Shown: positions 1-8,054, counted from the stretch's first letter. The stretch is 64,000 nucleotides of DNA from Bacteroidales bacterium (GCA_024401355.1 JAKSLF010000001.1:216442-280441), one strand, 5' to 3'. Notes: a model not told the origin generated them from the sequence alone. Translations and numbers: made by a program.

Positions 1-447
1 TCACTCTCCGAACGTAGGTCCGACGAGATAAACAGCGGCAACTGGTATTATGCAGCATACGACCAGCGTCATAACCTCTCCGCTACAACCACTATCCGCG
101 GTAAGAAAAACGAGGTCTCGTTCGTCTTCAAGTACCACACCGGCGGACGTGCTACCGTCCCTTACACCACTTTCTCCTACGACGGCGTAGCACTCGCTCA
201 ATACACCGAACGCAACGGTTACGTCCTACCTGTGTTCCACCGACTCGACTTCTCGTGGCGTCACAATTTCCCCGACCACGGACGATACCACTCTCACATC
301 CTCTTCTCACTCTACAACTGCTACGGACGCAAAAATGCCTACTCCGTCTTCGTCAAAGGCAACGAGTATAGCATGTCTGTCGCTGATGGATACATGATGT
401 ATCTCTACAGGTGGATGCCTTCTATCTCTTATTGCTTCAACCTTTAA
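1..447 (+). CDS. Outer-membrane beta-barrel protein, C-terminal fragment (probable TonB-dependent receptor)
   Basis: The frame is open from base 1 to a TAA at 445-447, so about 148 C-terminal residues are seen and the start lies outside the window. Residues alternate polar and aromatic as in beta strands, with the typical barrel pieces RLDFSWRHNF and HILFSLYNCYGRKNAYSV, and the chain ends in a hydrophobic strand finishing Phe-Asn-Leu, like a barrel-assembly signal. This matches the last strands of SusC/TonB-dependent receptors in Bacteroidetes. The substrate cannot be inferred because the plug and N-terminus are missing. The gene is separated from the ribosomal operon by 232 bp with its own promoter, so it is probably unrelated to it. 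Confidence 0.75.
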   Translation, partial: SLSERRSDEINSGNWYYAAYDQRHNLSATTTIRGKKNEVSFVFKYHTGGRATVPYTTFSYDGVALAQYTERNGYVLPVFHRLDFSWRHNFPDHGRYHSHILFSLYNCYGRKNAYSVFVKGNEYSMSVADGYMMYLYRWMPSISYCFNL

Positions 448-488
448 TCTTTTATAACATCTTCTATGACAAAATATTTTCGCAAAAG

Positions 489-519
489 TTGCTTTATTGC
501 AAAATAACAAGTAATTTTG
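489..519 (+). promoter_or_regulatory. Promoter of the L13-S9 operon
   Basis: A -33 element TTG (489-491), a 20-bp spacer and a -7 element TAATTTTG (512-519) fit the Bacteroidetes consensus exactly. Transcription would start near 525, giving a leader of about 150 nt before the GTG of L13. The -7 box is also the right arm of a short inverted repeat (GCAAAA/TTTTGC, 499-520). Confidence 0.7.
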
Positions 520-679
520 CGCCCGATTATTATCCAAAACTATGGGCTTGTTGTGCCTTTACTGTATGGAATGTCAGATGAGTTGGCAAAAGGCTGGCGT
601 TCTCAGATGCAGCAGTATTAGTATAATAGGTACCGGTTAATTAATAAAAGTTGGTCTAATAAAAACAAAAAGGAAGACT

Positions 680-1135
680 GTGAACACATTAAGTTACAAG
701 ACAGTTGCCGCTAATAAGGCTACTGTTGACAAGCAGTGGGTTCTTGTCGACGCTGAAGGTCAGATCCTCGGTCGTCTCGCATCGAAGGTCGCTAAGCTCC
801 TCCGCGGCAAGCACAAACCCAATTTCACTCCAAACGTTGACTGTGGCGACAATGTTGTCATCATCAACGCTAGCAAAGTTCAGCTCACTGGTAACAAGTG
901 GGACGCTCGTTTGCTCTTCAACTATAGTGGTTACCCAGGTGGCCGTCATGACAAGACTCCTCGTCAGATGATCGCTGAGTCGCCTGAGCGTTTGCTCGAG
1001 CGCACTGTTAAGGGTATGCTCCCTAAGAATCGTCTTGGCGCTAAAATCCTCAAGAACCTCTACGTTTACGCAGGCGCAGAGCACCAGCAGGAAGCACAGC
1101 AGCCAAAAGTGTTGGACATTAACGCTATGAAGTAA
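680..1135 (+). CDS. rplM: 50S ribosomal protein L13
   Basis: A 151-residue L13 with the family signatures WVLVDAEGQILGRLAS (residues 21-36), HKPNFTPNVDCGD and GMLPKNRLGAKILKNLYVYAG. L13 is an early-assembly protein of the large subunit that binds 23S rRNA. The start is GTG at 680; the N-terminus MNTLSYKT matches the usual Bacteroidetes start MDTLSYKT, which supports the choice over internal ATGs. A purine-rich AGGAAG lies just upstream. It is followed after 2 bp by rpsI, the near-universal L13-S9 pair. Confidence 0.97.
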   Translation: MNTLSYKTVAANKATVDKQWVLVDAEGQILGRLASKVAKLLRGKHKPNFTPNVDCGDNVVIINASKVQLTGNKWDARLLFNYSGYPGGRHDKTPRQMIAESPERLLERTVKGMLPKNRLGAKILKNLYVYAGAEHQQEAQQPKVLDINAMK

Positions 1136-1137
1136 TT

Positions 1138-1524
1138 ATGGAAGTTACAAACGCTATAGGCAGAAGAAAAGCTGCAGTTGCCCGCGTTTACGTAAGCGCT
1201 GGCAAGGGCGAGATCACTATCAACAAGCGTGAACTCGCTAACTACTTCCCTGATGCAACTCTCCAGTTCATCGTGAAGCAGCCTCTCAACACCCTCGGTG
1301 TTGCAGAAAACTATGACATCACTGTTAACCTCAATGGTGGCGGTATCAAGGGTCAGGCTGAGGCAGTTCGTCTCGGTATCGCTCGCGCCCTTGTTAAGAT
1401 CAATGAGGAAAACAAGCCAGCCTTGAAGGCTCAGGGCTTCATGACACGCGACTCTCGTGTCGTTGAACGTAAGAAGCCAGGTCGTCCAAAGGCACGCAAG
1501 AGATTCCAGTTCTCTAAGCGTTAA
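1138..1524 (+). CDS. rpsI: 30S ribosomal protein S9
   Basis: A 128-residue protein of normal length for S9, with the N-terminal signature AIGRRKAAVARVYV, the central NLNGGGIKGQAEAVRLGIAR and the basic tail KKPGRPKARKRFQFSKR. The C-terminal Lys-Arg tail reaches the P-site tRNA in the ribosome. It starts 2 bp after the L13 stop, so the two are co-translated. The 192 bp that follow separate it from rpsB and probably hold the S2 leader. Confidence 0.97.
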   Translation: MEVTNAIGRRKAAVARVYVSAGKGEITINKRELANYFPDATLQFIVKQPLNTLGVAENYDITVNLNGGGIKGQAEAVRLGIARALVKINEENKPALKAQGFMTRDSRVVERKKPGRPKARKRFQFSKR

Positions 1525-1716
1525 TCTTCTTTTAGCAGCTTAGCAGAACATCATCTCAGATGTTTAGCATCTAAATCATCAGGACGTAATACTTTCATTG
1601 CCTACCTGGTGGTTGCCTCGAAATGGAGCGCTTGAGGTACTTATAGAGATCACCCACAAGCCCGACCGTAAGAGGAAAACAAAAAGAACGTAAACTACAC
1701 AAAAAATTTAGACAAA
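1525..1716 (+). other. Intergenic leader region before rpsB
   Basis: This 192-bp gap has no open frame. It contains small inverted repeats: ACATC/GATGT around 1549-1564, and CCTC/GAGG around 1616-1637 within a GC-richer stretch (1598-1670). Genes for S2 in many bacteria carry an autoregulatory mRNA leader, and this stretch is where one would sit. I do not recognise a named motif, and no clear TAnnTTTG promoter was seen inside it. Confidence 0.35.
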
Positions 1717-2532
1717 ATGTCAAGAACTAATTTTGACCAGTTATTGGAAGCCGGAGTTCACTTCGGTCACTTGAAGCGTAAGTGGAACCCTGCCATGAAG
1801 CCATATATCTTCATGGAGAAGAACGGCATCCATATCATTGACCTCTATAAGACAGTAGCCAAGATCGACGAGGCAGCTGACGCTCTTAAGCAAATCGCAA
1901 AGTCGGGTCGCAAGATCCTCTTCGTTGCAACTAAGAAGCAGGCTCGTGACATCATCGCTGAAAAGGTCGGTGGCGTTAATATGCCTTATGTCGTTGAACG
2001 TTGGCCGGGTGGTATGTTGACCAACTTCCCTACTATCCGTAAGGCTGTCAAGAAGATGGGTTCTTTGGACAAGCTCATGAGCGATCCAGCTTATAATAGC
2101 CTTTCAAAGCGTGAGCGTCTCCAGATTACTCGCCAGCGCGAGAAGCTCAACAAGACTCTCGGCTCTATTGCTGACCTGACACGTCTTCCATCAGCAATGT
2201 TCGTCTTCGACGTAACTAAGGAGCATATCGCTGTTAAAGAGGCTAACCGCCTCAACATCCCTGTATTCGGTGTGGTTGATACCAACTCTGATCCATCGAA
2301 TATCGACTACGTTATTCCAGCAAACGACGATGCATCTAAGTCTATCGAGATCATCACTGACGTAATGACTCAGGCTATCAAGGAAGGTCTCGAGGAGCGC
2401 AAGGTTGAAAAGCTCGACGAGGTTGAGGCTAAGGACAAGAAGCCTGCCGCACCTAAGGGCAAGAAGACTAGCGCACGCAAGGGCGAAGAGTCAGAATCTG
2501 AGGAGGCTGCTACAGCTGAATCAGCAGAATAA
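1717..2532 (+). CDS. rpsB: 30S ribosomal protein S2
   Basis: A 271-residue S2 with the N-terminal signature LLEAGVHFGHLKRKWNPAMK, the middle block VERWPGGMLTNFPTIRK, and FVFDVTKEHIAVKEANRLNIPVFGVVDTNSDP. S2 is a late small-subunit protein needed for S1 binding. The last 45 or so residues form a charged tail, first Lys-rich (KGKKTSARKG) and then Glu/Ser/Ala-rich, a common extension in Bacteroidetes. It is followed by tsf as in most bacteria, but a stable stem-loop lies between the two. Confidence 0.97.
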   Translation: MSRTNFDQLLEAGVHFGHLKRKWNPAMKPYIFMEKNGIHIIDLYKTVAKIDEAADALKQIAKSGRKILFVATKKQARDIIAEKVGGVNMPYVVERWPGGMLTNFPTIRKAVKKMGSLDKLMSDPAYNSLSKRERLQITRQREKLNKTLGSIADLTRLPSAMFVFDVTKEHIAVKEANRLNIPVFGVVDTNSDPSNIDYVIPANDDASKSIEIITDVMTQAIKEGLEERKVEKLDEVEAKDKKPAAPKGKKTSARKGEESESEEAATAESAE

Positions 2533-2561
2533 TCTGGGGGTTATTCTAACACAGATACTTT

Positions 2562-2609
2562 CCGGCTCTGGGGTTGGGGCATTCCCGTAAGCCCAGATGC
2601 CGGAATTTT
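2562..2609 (+). terminator. Stem-loop between rpsB and tsf (attenuator or terminator)
   Basis: CCGGCTCTGGG (2562-2572) can pair with CCCAGATGCCGG (2592-2603) around a 19-nt loop, with a two-base bulge, and is followed by AATTTTA. The T-run is short, so it may attenuate rather than fully stop transcription before EF-Ts. TAACTTTTG further downstream (near 2622) is only an imperfect -7 box. Confidence 0.5.
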
Positions 2610-2650
2610 ATTTAGTAACTTTTGTAAATAACTATAAAACATTATATCCT

Positions 2651-3625
2651 ATGGCAATTACAGCACAGGACGTTAAGAAGCTCCGTGAGATGACTGGAGC
2701 AGGCGTTATGGACTGCAAGAAGGCTCTTACTGAGTGTGACGGCGACTTCGAGGCAGCAGTTGACGCTCTTCGCAAGCGCGGACAGGCTATCGCTAACAAG
2801 CGTGCCGATCGTGAAGTAACTGAAGGCGCATGCCTCGCTAAGGTTGACGCTACTGGTAAGTATGGCGCAGCTGTTAAGCTTAACTGCGAAACTGACTTCG
2901 TAGCTACTAACGCTCAGTTCGTCGACCTCGCTAAGCAGGTCCTCGACATCGCTCTCGCTCAGAAGCCTGCCGACCTCGCTGCTCTCCAGGCTATCGTAGC
3001 TGATGAGGTTACTCGCCTCTCTGGTGTTATCGGTGAAAAGATCACTGTTAGCGAATATAAGGTTATTGAGGGTGAATGCGTTACTGCTTACATCCACATG
3101 AACAACAAGATCGCTACTCTCGTAGCTCTCAACCAGGCCGCTGAAGCTCAGGTTGGTAAGAACATCGCTATGCAGGCCGCTTCTATGTCACCAGTTGCTG
3201 TCGACGCTGCTAGCGTTCCACAGGAAACTATCGACCGCGAACTCGCTGTCGCTGTCGAGAAGACTAAGGAAGAACTCGTTAAGAAGGCTGTCGACGCTGC
3301 TCTCAACAAGGCTGGTATCAACCCTGCTCACGTTGACTCTGACGAGCACATCGAGTCCAACACTGCTAAGGGCTGGTTGACTCCTGAACAGGCTCAGCAG
3401 GCTCGCGACATTAAGGCTACTGAAGGCGAAAAGGCTGCCGCTAACATCAAGGAGCAGATGGTTCAGAACATCGCTCAGGGCCGTCTCAAGAAGTTCTTCA
3501 AGGATAGCTGCCTCATGGAGCAGGAGTACTTCATCGACTCTAAGCTCTCTGTCGCTCAGTACCTCGAGTCAGTTAGCAAGGGCCTCAAGGCTACTGCTTT
3601 CTGCCGCCTTACTACTAAGGACTAG
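2651..3625 (+). CDS. tsf: Elongation factor Ts
   Basis: EF-Ts is the guanine-nucleotide exchange factor for EF-Tu. The ATG at 2651 gives MAITAQDVKKLREMTGAGVMDCKKAL, the standard N-terminal UBA-like domain, so the open frame that extends upstream to 2597 is not used. The encoded protein is 324 residues, close to other Bacteroidetes EF-Ts. Key pieces are LRKRGQAIANKRADREVTEG (residues 42-61), CETDFVA (the Asp-Phe that contacts EF-Tu) and the C-terminal LMEQEYFIDSKLSVAQYLE. Codon choice is strongly biased, as expected for an abundant translation factor. A strong terminator follows. Confidence 0.96.
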   Translation: MAITAQDVKKLREMTGAGVMDCKKALTECDGDFEAAVDALRKRGQAIANKRADREVTEGACLAKVDATGKYGAAVKLNCETDFVATNAQFVDLAKQVLDIALAQKPADLAALQAIVADEVTRLSGVIGEKITVSEYKVIEGECVTAYIHMNNKIATLVALNQAAEAQVGKNIAMQAASMSPVAVDAASVPQETIDRELAVAVEKTKEELVKKAVDAALNKAGINPAHVDSDEHIESNTAKGWLTPEQAQQARDIKATEGEKAAANIKEQMVQNIAQGRLKKFFKDSCLMEQEYFIDSKLSVAQYLESVSKGLKATAFCRLTTKD

Positions 3626-3665
3626 TCTTTAGTTTCACGGTTCTAATCGTGACTAATATAGCATC

Positions 3666-3702
3666 GATGACCTGTGGCTCTTTCGCCATAGGTCATCTTT
3701 TT
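3666..3702 (+). terminator. Rho-independent terminator after tsf
   Basis: A 13-bp stem pairs GATGACCTGTGGC (3666-3678) with GCCATAGGTCATC (3685-3697) using one G-T pair, with a 6-nt loop, followed by TTTTT. It ends the ribosomal protein/EF-Ts transcription unit. Confidence 0.88.
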
Positions 3703-3756
3703 CTTGATGCCTGTTTTTTGATACCACATTTTTATTCGAATTTTTCTCCCTCGAAA

Positions 3757-3788
3757 TTTGGTTTATAAAATAAACTAACCTATATTTG
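3757..3788 (+). promoter_or_regulatory. Promoter with palindromic operator in the spacer
   Basis: TTTG (3757-3760), a 20-bp spacer and TATATTTG (3781-3788) make a textbook Bacteroidetes promoter. The spacer is almost filled by the palindrome GTTTAT-AAA-ATAAAC (3761-3775), so a bound repressor would block sigma-factor contact. It drives the membrane protein and regulator pair starting at 3932, with a leader of about 140 nt. Confidence 0.72.
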
Positions 3789-3873
3789 CATTGTCATTAT
3801 CTCCTAAAGATTTTGTCTTCGGCCAAAGACATTACGCAGTGGTGTACAACACTGCTTTCTTTTTCGAGAAATG

Positions 3874-3888
3874 GTTTATTTTATAAAC
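3874..3888 (+). promoter_or_regulatory. Second copy of the palindromic operator
   Basis: GTTTAT-TTT-ATAAAC is the same half-site pair as at 3761-3775 with a three-base centre of T instead of A. Both copies are followed by TAAC. The 113-bp spacing between copies and the nearby winged-helix regulator gene (4603-4887) suggest autoregulation; this is inference. Confidence 0.6.
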
Positions 3889-3895
3889 TAACTTT

Positions 3896-3915
3896 TGACC
3901 TATATATTTAGGTCA
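3896..3915 (+). promoter_or_regulatory. Palindrome 16 bp upstream of the membrane-protein start codon
   Basis: TGACCTA (3896-3902) and TAGGTCA (3909-3915) are perfect inverted repeats around TATATT. The segment also carries a near-match to a -7 box (TATATTTA, 3903-3910). It could be an operator or a hairpin over the ribosome-binding region; the sequence does not decide. Confidence 0.45.
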
Positions 3916-3931
3916 TATAATACTAAAGAAA

Positions 3932-4603
3932 ATGGAAGATATTAAAATAACTGAGCAGGAGAGTCTCGATATCATTCAGAAGATGATCGATAAGACTCGA
4001 CAGGGTATGTTCAACGGCAAACCTTTACTTTGGTTTGGCTATGTTCTCGCTATTGGCATAATAGTTTTCAACCTGTTGGCTTTCTATGTCAATGAAGCGT
4101 GGGCCGAGAATTTGGTCATATTCTATCTCATCACTTTGGGCGTAGCTATTATCTCTATTACCATATTTATGGAAAACCGGAAAAAGAAATCTCATGTCAG
4201 TAGTTATTCCGATAGAATAGTTTATGGTGCATGGAGTATCGGGTTGATATTTATGGGATTAGTATGCTATTTTTTCTTGCAAGCCATATATGCTTATGGC
4301 ATAGTAGCTGTCGGATATATGCAGTTTGTACTTGCCGGATTCTTGTATATGACCAATCTATTTTCTGGCATTGCTCAGTCAACAGGCAAGATGCTTCTTG
4401 TTACCAAGGCCACCTATGGTGTTACTTTTGGTCTTTTTGGAGGAATCGCAACCACTTTATTTGGTGATAATGTCAGTTCGATGAAGGTTCTAATCGAAGG
4501 TAGTTTTATCTTTTTGTTTGTTGTTGTAGTTGCTTTGATTATTCCAGGTCATCGTCTTTGCGTATGGAATAGACAGCAAACTGATGCTAAAAAAGTTGCG
4601 TAA
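3932..4603 (+). CDS. Six-helix inner-membrane protein of unknown function, paired with a regulator
   Basis: This 223-residue protein has a short charged cytoplasmic head (residues 1-30, KITEQESLDIIQKMIDKTRQ) and about six hydrophobic segments near 32-52, 60-80, 97-119, 122-145, 160-178 and 188-206. No catalytic or transport motif is recognisable and I do not know its function. Its stop overlaps the next start (TAATG at 4601-4605), so the regulator downstream is translationally coupled to it. Membrane protein plus small winged-helix regulator is a recurring layout in Bacteroidetes stress or envelope-sensing loci. The region upstream carries three palindromes. Confidence 0.72.
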   Translation: MEDIKITEQESLDIIQKMIDKTRQGMFNGKPLLWFGYVLAIGIIVFNLLAFYVNEAWAENLVIFYLITLGVAIISITIFMENRKKKSHVSSYSDRIVYGAWSIGLIFMGLVCYFFLQAIYAYGIVAVGYMQFVLAGFLYMTNLFSGIAQSTGKMLLVTKATYGVTFGLFGGIATTLFGDNVSSMKVLIEGSFIFLFVVVVALIIPGHRLCVWNRQQTDAKKVA

Positions 4604-4887
4604 TGATAGAGCTTGATCCTTTGCTTCATAGTCAGCTTCGTCTGGCCATAATGTCGATACTGCTCAGTGTCGAGTCTGCCGACTTTGTCTATCTTCGTAC
4701 ACAGACCGAGTCTACTGCAGGCAATCTCAGCATCCAGCTCGACAAACTTAGCGAAGCAGGATATATCAACGTCAATAAGCTTAATGAAGGCAATCGCCCA
4801 CGCACTCTCTGTTCCATCACCGAAAAGGGACGCGACGCTATGGCCGCCTACACTCAGGCTCTTCGCTCTTATCTTGCTGGATTGTAA
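4603..4887 (+). CDS. Small winged-helix transcriptional regulator
   Basis: A 94-residue single-domain protein resembling the winged-helix family PF13601 (HTH_34, MarR/ArsR-like fold). The start LDPLLHSQLRLAIMSILL, the recognition-helix region AGNLSIQLDKLSEAGYI and the wing KGRDAMAAY fit that family. It has no sensor domain. The ATG overlaps the stop of the membrane-protein gene by one base, so both come from the same mRNA. The likely targets are the two GTTTATnnnATAAAC palindromes upstream of the pair, which would make the system self-regulating. Confidence 0.8.
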   Translation: MIELDPLLHSQLRLAIMSILLSVESADFVYLRTQTESTAGNLSIQLDKLSEAGYINVNKLNEGNRPRTLCSITEKGRDAMAAYTQALRSYLAGL

Positions 4888-4899
4888 TTTCTGTCGTCT

Positions 4900-5586
4900 A
4901 TGGAGGTGATTGCACATATATTCAATGATTTCGACACCAAGTTCGGCGTCCCTCGACAGAGTGGGGTAGTGTCGTCTCTTCGCGGACGCATTGTCTTCGA
5001 AAAGGAATATCGTGTCCGTGAGGCGTTCCGTGGTCTTGACGAGTTCTCTCATATATGGTTGCTCTGGGATTTCTCCGAGGCACACAAGGAGAAGTGGTCG
5101 CCAACTGTCCGCCCACCACGTCTTGGCGGTAACCAGCGTATGGGCGTCTTCGCCACTCGCTCGCCTTTCCGTCCTAACAATATCGGGCTGTCGTCTGTAC
5201 GCCTTCTGACAATTGACTACAACGACCCTGAAGGCCCTGTACTGATTGTCGAAGGTGCCGATCTCATGAATAATACTCCGATTTTCGACGTCAAGCCTTA
5301 TCTGAGGTATACCGACTGCCACGAGGACGCTACAGGTGGGTTCACCTCTTCGTCTGGCGACGAGATGTTCCGTCTCAAGGTCGAAATGTCCGACGAGGTC
5401 TCTGCCCTTCTGCACAACTCTCTGTCCGACATTCAGATGAAGGCTCTGGTCGATATATTAAGCAACGATCCTCGCCCCCACTACAAAAAGGATGGAGACA
5501 AGGACTACGTTATGGAATATGCCGGCAACGAGATACGGTTTTCCGTTTCCAACGGCATTGTAACGATCATTGGAATAGGTGTATAG
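4900..5586 (+). CDS. trmO: tRNA (N6-threonylcarbamoyladenosine(37)-N6)-methyltransferase TrmO
   Basis: A 228-residue member of the TsaA/YaeB family, a beta-barrel SAM-dependent enzyme that methylates t6A37 of tRNA-Thr to m6t6A. Diagnostic blocks are LDEFSHIWLLWDF (residues 46-58), RPPRLGGN (71-78) and GVFATRSPFRPNNIGLS (82-98), plus the C-terminal region with DPRPHY. The ATG at 4900 is 12 bp after the regulator stop. MtaB, encoded at 27788-29104, acts on the same tRNA nucleotide class. It ends 6 bp from the convergent AraC gene. Confidence 0.92.
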   Translation: MEVIAHIFNDFDTKFGVPRQSGVVSSLRGRIVFEKEYRVREAFRGLDEFSHIWLLWDFSEAHKEKWSPTVRPPRLGGNQRMGVFATRSPFRPNNIGLSSVRLLTIDYNDPEGPVLIVEGADLMNNTPIFDVKPYLRYTDCHEDATGGFTSSSGDEMFRLKVEMSDEVSALLHNSLSDIQMKALVDILSNDPRPHYKKDGDKDYVMEYAGNEIRFSVSNGIVTIIGIGV

Positions 5587-5592
5587 CCACTT

Positions 5593-6477
5593 CTAGAACA
5601 CTCGCTTGGTGCCATGGAATGTCTGGCGGAATTCCGTCGGTGTCAGTCCTTGGCGCTTCTTGAAGATGCGGTTGAAGTTCGATATGTTGTTAAAGCCACA
5701 CGAGAAGCATATCTCGCTGATGTTCATGTCGCTGTCTACCATCATTCTCGTCGCAAAGCCTAGGCGTATGTCGTTCAGGAAGTCGATGAATGATTTGCCC
5801 GTGCGTTGCTTGATCAGGCGTGTGACTGTCACTGGCGCCATGTTCAGGTGCTGGGCTACGTCGGTCAACATTACCTTCTGGTTGTGGTTCTGCATGATGA
5901 AGTTGTGGATGCGTTCCATGCGTGCGTCAAAGAATACCGTGTTGTCCTTCTGGAACGACTCCGATGCTAACGTACGCTGGTCGGGCGATACCGCAAGTTC
6001 ATACATTATTCGCTGGAAGATGAGGTATGCTTCGAAACCTTTGGTCTGTGCCAGCTCACTCAGCAGTGGCTCTATGCGCTGTGCCGTCTCAGCGGTAAAT
6101 AGCACTCCATGCTCTGCTCTCTTCAGCAAGTCGGCTATCGGCTTGATGATGTCTTTTGATAACAACTCCTTCGGGAATAGTGTCGGAACAAACTGTGTCG
6201 TGATTTCACGCGATGTCTTGACTACTTCACACTTGCCCTTCTGCCAGTCGTGATACAGGTTCGGACCAACAAGGCATAGCTCGAACTCACCTATCTGCTC
6301 GATGCTGTCACCCACTATGCGTGTGGCGTCTTTGCAGTCACATATATAGTTCAATTCGTATTCCGGATGATAATGTAGTGGGTAGTTGAAGTCATCCTTA
6401 TAACGGTCAAAAACAAGCATCGCATCGGTCTGCTCGTTCAGTGTCGTTACCTCACGGGATATTATAATGTCTTTCAT
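5593..6477 (-). CDS. AraC-family transcriptional regulator of the mannan operon
   Basis: A protein of about 294 residues. The N-terminal half is cupin-like and sugar-sensing (FDRYKDDFNYPLHYHPEYELNYI). The C-terminal AraC DNA-binding domain has two helix-turn-helix units: LTDVAQHLNMAPVTVTRLIK, then ISEICFSCGFNNISNFNRIF with GLTPTEFR. I start it at the ATG at 6477 because the longer frame to 6525 would need TTG. It is transcribed divergently from the mannan operon across about 400 bp holding repeated TATTGTAAAT boxes, so it probably senses a manno-oligosaccharide and activates that operon. Regulation by AraC rather than a hybrid two-component system is notable for a Bacteroidetes glycan locus. 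Confidence 0.88.
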   Translation of the reverse strand: MKDIIISREVTTLNEQTDAMLVFDRYKDDFNYPLHYHPEYELNYICDCKDATRIVGDSIEQIGEFELCLVGPNLYHDWQKGKCEVVKTSREITTQFVPTLFPKELLSKDIIKPIADLLKRAEHGVLFTAETAQRIEPLLSELAQTKGFEAYLIFQRIMYELAVSPDQRTLASESFQKDNTVFFDARMERIHNFIMQNHNQKVMLTDVAQHLNMAPVTVTRLIKQRTGKSFIDFLNDIRLGFATRMMVDSDMNISEICFSCGFNNISNFNRIFKKRQGLTPTEFRQTFHGTKRVF

Positions 6478-6614
6478 TTGTTTTGATGTTATATGTGGTG
6501 CTCTTGAGTTCTTAATTATTTGCAATTATAAGAATAATGGGTGAATTATACAAGTATATATAGGTAAGATTTTGCATAGTGTTTCGCTCATGTGCTGCCA
6601 ATATTACTAAAATA

Positions 6615-6681
6615 TATTACAAATAGCTGCAATGTATTGTAAATGAGGTATGTATAAAATACAATAAACTCTATTGTAAAT
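6615..6681. promoter_or_regulatory. Cluster of TATTGTAAAT-like boxes between the AraC gene and the mannan operon
   Basis: TATTACAAAT (6615-6624), TATTGTAAAT (6635-6644), the inverted TACAATA (6660-6666) and TATTGTAAAT (6672-6681) lie within 67 bp. The last box is 85 bp upstream of the -33 element of the operon. The arrangement is what an AraC activator would bind, but the region is A/T-rich, so some repetition can be chance. Outside these boxes and the promoter, the 6478-6878 gap shows nothing else. Confidence 0.5.
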
Positions 6682-6765
6682 ATAATTATTACGCTATATG
6701 TACTCTAAGTGCCTGTTTGTGACGCTTATTTTATTATAAAATCATTAGAATATGATTGAATAGTA

Positions 6766-6797
6766 TTTGACTTGTGAAAAAGTGTATAGTAACTTTG
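6766..6797 (+). promoter_or_regulatory. Promoter of the mannan utilisation operon
   Basis: TTTG (6766-6769), 20 bp and TAACTTTG (6790-6797) match the Bacteroidetes consensus at every defined position. It lies 82 bp upstream of the ATG at 6879 and is the only strong promoter seen for the seven genes up to 15669. Confidence 0.78.
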
Positions 6798-6878
6798 TGA
6801 TGTCTTGAAAGAGCATTTGATTGGTGCTCCCGAAAGGCAAAAACTAATGATCGAATCACAAACAAAAACTAAAAACGT

Positions 6879-8054
6879 ATGTCGGTTTTTACAGAACGCA
6901 AGGAAAAGATTCAGAAGGATTTCGAGGCACTCGTGACACGAAAGAATGAAGAGTTGTTTAGCGTCAATGGCGTATATAATAAGTATAAGTATCCAGTGGT
7001 CACACGCGAACATGTGCCATTGGAGTGGCGCTATGATTTCGACGAGAAGTCCAATCCATATTTCATGGAGCGTATCTCGTTCAATGCAACATTGAATTCT
7101 GGCGCCATGAAGCTCGGCGACAAGTATATCGTTGTCGTTAGAACAGAGGGCGTCGACAGAAAGTCTTTCTTCGCTGTTGCCGAAAGCCCTAACGGTATCG
7201 ACAATTTCCGATTCTGGAGCCGACCTATTACTATGCCTCAAATCCCTGGCAATCCAGATACCAACGTTTATGATATGCGTCTCACTCAGCACGATGACGG
7301 TTATATCTATGGCGTGTTCTGCTCCGAGAGAAAGGATCCACAGGCTCCTGCTGGCGATACTTCTAGTGCCGTGGCTGCGGCTGGCATCGCACGCACTAAG
7401 GATCTTAAGACTTGGGAACGTCTCCCTGATCTTATCTCACATGCCGGACAGCAACGCAATGTTGTGCTCTTCCCTCATTTCGTCGAGGGTAAGTATGCTT
7501 TCTACACTCGTCCTCAGGATGGATTTATCGACACTGGTTCCGGTGGAGGCATCGGTTGGGGTCTTTGCGACGATATCTGCCACGCCGAGGTCAAGGACGA
7601 ATATATCATGGATGCAAAGACTTATCATACTGTCTATGAGGTCAAGAACGGACAGGGACCTGCTCCTATCAAGACTAAGTATGGTTGGCTCAATCTCGCT
7701 CATGGTGTGAGAAATACTGCTGCCGGTCTTCGCTATGTGCTCTACATGTTCATGAGCGATCTCGAGAAGCCTTGGATCGTTACTCACAAGCCTGCCGGAC
7801 ATTTCATCGCCCCTTATGGCGCTGAGCGTGTCGGCGACGTTTCCAATGTCGTTTTCTCCAACGGTTGGATCGCCGATGAGGATGGTAAGGTCTTTATCTA
7901 CTACGCTTCGAGCGATACTCGACTCCATGTCGCTACTTCGACTATCGATAAGCTCGTCGACTATGTAATGAATACTCCTCAGGACGATTTGATCTCTGCC
8001 GCTTCGGTCGAGAGAATCAATGCCCTGATTGATAAAAACGAAAAGGTAAAATAA
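6879..8054 (+). CDS. GH130 4-O-beta-D-mannosyl-D-glucose phosphorylase
   Basis: At 391 residues this has the length of the B. fragilis mannosylglucose phosphorylase and shows GH130 features: [21 protein letters not shown]-type N-terminal strands, [31 protein letters not shown] and the HAEV region. D132 in YDMRLT is the expected proton-donor Asp. There is no signal peptide, so it is cytoplasmic. It cleaves Man-beta-1,4-Glc with phosphate to alpha-mannose 1-phosphate and glucose, the last step after the epimerase encoded downstream. It is first in the operon. Mannosylglucose specificity rather than mannan-oligosaccharide phosphorylase activity is inferred from length and the neighbouring epimerase. 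Confidence 0.92.
   Translation: MSVFTERKEKIQKDFEALVTRKNEELFSVNGVYNKYKYPVVTREHVPLEWRYDFDEKSNPYFMERISFNATLNSGAMKLGDKYIVVVRTEGVDRKSFFAVAESPNGIDNFRFWSRPITMPQIPGNPDTNVYDMRLTQHDDGYIYGVFCSERKDPQAPAGDTSSAVAAAGIARTKDLKTWERLPDLISHAGQQRNVVLFPHFVEGKYAFYTRPQDGFIDTGSGGGIGWGLCDDICHAEVKDEYIMDAKTYHTVYEVKNGQGPAPIKTKYGWLNLAHGVRNTAAGLRYVLYMFMSDLEKPWIVTHKPAGHFIAPYGAERVGDVSNVVFSNGWIADEDGKVFIYYASSDTRLHVATSTIDKLVDYVMNTPQDDLISAASVERINALIDKNEKVK

Noticed and set aside
2597-2650. Upstream extension of EF-Ts
   Set aside because: The extra residues are not part of the family and cross the rpsB-tsf stem-loop; the MAITAQDVKKL start is conserved.
4549-5415. Minus-strand frame of 288 codons across the regulator and TrmO genes
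   Set aside because: It spans three real plus-strand genes and its translation has no recognisable domain.
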